This document shows, in pieces, positions 59,702 through 64,000 of a DNA stretch of 64,000 bases. A model generated the notes under the pieces. It was not told the DNA's origin. It saw only the letters and a list, made by a program, of their open reading frames with translations, and ran no database searches. Source of the stretch: Gymnogyps californianus (taxonomy: Eukaryota > Chordata > Aves > Accipitriformes > Cathartidae); assembly GCF_018139145.2 (NCBI RefSeq), contig NC_059475.1, forward strand, positions 19,782,937-19,846,936, given 5' to 3'. Within the stretch, counting starts at the first letter, position 1. Each line of letters opens with the position of its first letter. The position numbers were made by a program, and so were the translations under genes.

Positions 59702-62700
59702 TAACATTTTATTTGAAAAACTTCCATCATCTAAACTGTAACTCTTTCAGAAAACATTGCATTGCGACTAGCTGCAGTGACACTACTTGCCATTCACAAC
59801 CCAAAACACAGTAAAAGCTCACATTCATTCAGATGTGACTGTGACATGCTTTCATACTTATTTCAAAACTTAATATAGATAGACCCGGATCAATAGCAAT
59901 AAATCTCCTATGAGATTCAAAGATACTTGGAACTGGGATCACAATTTTCCTTACGTGATCCTATAGGCCTAAAAACAACAGCAGAGGCCCCCAGGTGTTG
60001 CTGTAGTGAAAATAAAATGCACACACACAGAAGTGTGAAGTGCAGTTTTTTGTGCCTTGTGAAGTTTTTTAAGGTACTGAAAGGCTGTGAGGAGTTCATA
60101 ACAATGTTTATAAATGCTGGAAAAGGCAGTTTTAGCAAGAATGAAAATCTGTCTGAGACTTGTTCTGCTGTTTATTCATTATTCACCACTGATCATTTTC
60201 CTTTAATACATTTTCTTCATTCTGTCAGGGGAATTCAAAATATCCTATTTGTCCAGGATGACAAACTGTACAACCTAAATATTAAATAGCAAAGAGTCAA
60301 AGAGAATGCTTTTTGAAAAACCTGTAGGTAACAAAAACCCCCAAAAACCCAAACTAAATCAGCAGCATTAAAGAAATTGCAGGCTGGGATTAGTCTGCAC
60401 TGGAGTCACTAATCCAAAGGAGCAACCTTGTACTTTTACCAATATTGCCAGCTTTTGGGATGCTTGGAGAAGTCACATGGTACTTGCATGGGGCTTTGTA
60501 TAATACTCCAGCTACTGAATCCAGCAGCTATAGTTGAGAATTTTGGCTTTTATTAAAAAAGGATTTATTATAAAATGTTGAGGCCTCATGGTTTATGCTA
60601 AAAGTTTGAAAATACTAGAAAGCAAAAGGCAATCCCCCTCCCGCACCAATTTAGTAAGAAGAAAGAGTTGTATTTGTCATTCTGCCTCACCACCAATGTT
60701 ATCTTGCATGATTTCATACACTGAATGCTGGCAGCTTCTCAGCTCTGGTAAAGCTCTGGCATAGCTCCACGGGCTGATGATATGACTATTTAATAGATGC
60801 TGTAGCTATTTAGACTATTTATACTAGTTTAGAATCTAACAAAATAACCAGTACTGGATATACAGTGCCTTCACCTGAGCATCAAAAGGCACTTATAATA
60901 ATTACTAAAGACCATTTCCTTCTTATGATACACCTGTGATTTTTTTTTTCCCAATCAGATCCTATTTAAATCCCATTTTTCTACAAAGCATGACCACTTT
61001 TACAAGAAGCAGCCACCATATCCTCTGAGCTGTGTACCTGTGATCAGCAGAAGCCAGCTCTCCAGCAGTCACATAAGAACTGTTTGACTATGCCACACAG
61101 TCTGACAACAACAGTTGGAGAAGTCTTTGCTATGCCAGCTTTCACCTTTTTTGGGTTTGACTGCTGGAAAATGCAATAATCAAAAAATGATTAGAGTCTC
61201 TTTATCTGTGATAAAGTTTCTTTATCTGTCATATCTTTTCCAAAATAGAAAAGAAAGTTACAGTGTCAGGTTTTTTTCCCTACTACTAAACTTTGGACAT
61301 AGTGTTGCTGAAATTTTTGCCATCACATCTGTGAAGACAAACAGAGAAAAAAAGAAAAGCCAGTGGCTCCACTTACCTTTCTAATTAACACAGAAAACTT
61401 GTTGACTATGTAATTTCAGAAGACTCCATCCAATCTAGTATTGCTTTGGGACATAAATACATGAAATACTCTTCTGAGTGCTACTCAGGTCAGTGGTCAG
61501 AGTCCGCATCTCCAGATTTTGGAAGATTTGGAAGTCATCAAGAGAACTAACAACGGCGAAACACAGTCACTGTCACTGGAAGCGCTGTAGCATATTAACA
61601 ATGAAAAAAAAAGCCACAACTCTCAAACTGTGTTGCGTCAGAAGAGCAAAGTGGCAACAACTCTGACAGGAGCAAAAACTCAGAAATCACTGAGACAGAA
61701 TCTGGGGCATAAATACCATAGGAGTCAGAGTGTACTTGAAGGACGAAAGGCTTTGAGAAACTGGCTATGTGACTACCACATGCAAACATGCAAGTGCAAA
61801 ATGCTCCACTGAAGGAGAAATGTGACAGCACTCTCTGCTGTCAACACAGACAAGAGTCCTTCAGAGCTCATAAGCACCACTAAGAGATTTGCACAGCTAA
61901 AATGACGGGGACCACAATAGCACTACAGAAAGTCTTGAGACAGGGACTGGATTCCAAATGTTCTGAAACTGCAAAGGCAACATCCCCGTGAACAGATTTC
62001 ACTGAGCAGTAACGATTTCTTTGCTAACCTCACATTACTGGTAATAACTGACCTTACAGCCAAATCCACACAGAAGTCTGTAACAGAAGCATTCAGTCAA
62101 GAATCACAAGTGCTGTAAGCTGGAGGCTGAGCTACGAAGAACAGTATCCATCTTGCAAAAGGGAATGTCTCATCACATAGACAAACAATTTGTTGATAGA
62201 TAAATGTGCCACAGACAATCTGATCTTGGAAACAGACTTGAAACCATGCAAATCAAAAGCAACAGATACTCAGGTTTTGCATAAAGCAGCTTTGCAGAGG
62301 AAAAACAACACCCAGCATACATGGAGTAAATGAGTCCTGGCATCCTTAACTGAGAGGACTGAAACAAGTTTCAATTACGAAACCCATTGCACTCACCTCT
62401 TTCTACAACATAAACAGGACAACAGAAATGCTTAGACTAATCAGCCAGGGCTGAATTTCCTCCCACCAAGACAGCTTATGCAGACACATCAGGAAAGAAA
62501 AAATAATCATTTAACAAATAAGAAAAAAATAGTGGAAAACCATGAAAGCTGGGTATTGGGTTGAAATAGTTTTGACTACTCTTATCTCCTTGGACCTGGG
62601 GAAAAGAAAGACCAGGGAGAATCAATAGGATAACTATGGTTCTTCTGGTTATTTTAGATAGATTTACAACCATTTCCAAATTGCATTAAATATTCTGAAT

Positions 62701-64000
62701 TTAGGACAGGAAACTTATCATTATCTTTCACAAATCTAATTAACTAAATGAATATGCTCCAAGCAACAGCAAATTCTCCATGTGCACTTTTGAGTAAAGG
62801 GATTCTCTTCCTCACGAAACTGCAAACCAGCATCAGGCATCCTCTCCTACACAGGCAAAGTGGTTGCCAAAAGGGACAGTTTAAACCTGCAAAGAACACT
62901 TGGGGTTATAAATACAATGTTTAGAAATACAATGGCTGAGAGCCTCAGGATATCATTTTTGTCCATAGCAGACAAGCAGTCTGAGCAGTCTAGTAATGAG
63001 GGCGCAAGATTGGGAAGCGGGATTAGAAACCGTCGTTCAAACCAATGGAAAATATAGATCAGAAGCAGACTGGTGCTCACAACAGCTAGCTGCAGCAGAG
63101 ATGAATTTTCTTCTGCAGGAGCATGTCACCCACCCTGCTACACACCAATAAGAGAAAGCTACTGCACCAAGAGACAAATTGCAATTTGCTTTACAAAATA
63201 ATAATAATTCCTACAGAACCACCTCTGTTTTGACCTGATACATAATCTATAGAGGGGAAAAAATGCCACCCTTGAAATTACTTCGGCCCTGTAGTTTTTA
63301 ACTGTCAGAGACAATTTCTTTGAAGTCTAATTCATGATTTCCAGGCTTCATTAAGTTTTCGCAAGTAATTTTAAACTTAAATCACCATTGGCAAATCCAT
63401 CATTTATTGATAGAAACATTAGGACTCTAGTGGAGTGTGACTTGTGATGAAACAAGATAGGAAGGGATGAGGGTGGAAAAATGTGCTCCCTTCTGCCACA
63501 AAAGACCATTTTGTCAGGGGAAAAAAAAATCAGACAGGGAAAAAAGTGAGTTTTTCTTTCCCCCCACCCCTAACAGGCAATTTAAGAAGAGTTTTTGAAG
63601 TTGTTAAAATTATCTTCTAAAACTTGGGTAAGAAGATACAAACTAAACTCAAGAACAAGTGTAAGTAATAAGTTTCCTGTTTTCTTCTTATTTACAGAGA
63701 TATTATAAGGATGGAGTGCAGTAAAACTCCATCCTCTGAAAGAGAAGGGAATAAACAAAAGCATGCCAAAGCAAGTAAAATACAACAGAGAAGCCCAGAT
63801 ATTTGTTATCAATTTAATCCCTCACCATGCTGAATTCTGTGATTCTGGCTGAGGACATGTTGAAACAGTAGAAAGATGATGATTATATTTTGATTAATAT
63901 TTAAGGATTTAGTATATAGTTAGTCCAAACTTTACCAAATAGATAGTTTTCAAACAAATGGCATTCAAGGACACTTCTCAGAGGCCCATTATATATACAG
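59702..64000 (-). other. TSPAN4 long intron, right part to window end
   Basis: This is AT-rich sequence with short A runs (for example 61604-61612 and 63521-63529). I see no exon, RNA gene or repeat I can name. Open frames of 60-120 codons (for example 59927-60289, +) lack family resemblance. The intron continues beyond the window if the TSPAN4 5' exons lie to the right. Confidence 0.5.

Larger units (their letters stand above)
30508..64000 (-). other. TSPAN4: TSPAN4 gene, 3' part (partial gene span)
   Basis: Four coding exons on the - strand join in phase 0 with consensus splice sites and give 128 residues and a stop codon. That equals residues 111-238 of the 238-residue human protein as I recall it, with no length difference. 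TSPAN4 is a four-pass membrane organiser reported to concentrate in migrasomes and to associate with integrins; that role comes from family knowledge. The exons for the first 110 residues (N-terminal tail, membrane helices 1-3 and the small loop) are not seen between 43603 and 64000 and presumably lie further right. Confidence 0.9.

Overview
The window is vertebrate nuclear DNA, most likely from a neognath bird. It is AT-rich and almost all non-coding, with short exons flanked by GT/AG splice sites. It also carries CR1-type LINE remnants and three copies of an avian-type ERVL-like solo LTR. No bacterial genes, CRISPR arrays or operons are present.

Two protein-coding genes can be recognised, both partial and facing each other tail to tail. 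On the + strand, positions 1-6.75 kb hold the 3' end of CHID1 (chitinase-domain protein, SI-CLP): three coding exons (979-1059, 4346-4388, 6491-6589), a stop codon and an AATAAA signal at 6728-6733. On the - strand, 30.5-43.6 kb holds the last four coding exons of TSPAN4 (tetraspanin-4): 43501-43602, 34967-35098, 33411-33494 and 30508-30576. These encode 128 residues: most of the large extracellular loop, the fourth membrane helix and the C-terminal tail. The exons for the first three membrane helices were not found and probably lie beyond 64 kb. CHID1 and TSPAN4 are also convergent neighbours at human 11p15.5, so the order is conserved synteny.

Layout: 1-6.75 kb is the CHID1 end. 6.75-30.5 kb is a roughly 24 kb gap between the two genes with two solo LTRs (11730-12319 on +, 20832-21426 on -), a short CR1 3' end (about 15820-15881), an old CR1-like LINE 3' end interrupted by a possible small DNA transposon (about 24720-25275), and homopolymer or dinucleotide tracts. 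30.5-43.6 kb is the TSPAN4 3' half. 43.6-64 kb is one long TSPAN4 intron with a third solo LTR (59094-59696), an old CR1-like LINE 3' region (about 57350-58050) and microsatellites. All three solo LTRs have exact 5-bp target-site duplications.

I found no undescribed system. The observations most worth a second look are the LINE with a nested inverted-repeat element, the three LTRs with intact duplications, a perfect 12-bp inverted repeat of alternating purine and pyrimidine, and a strand-asymmetric purine-rich block that produces the window's longest but probably meaningless ORF. Identifications rest on recalled family features and reading by eye; no database search was run.
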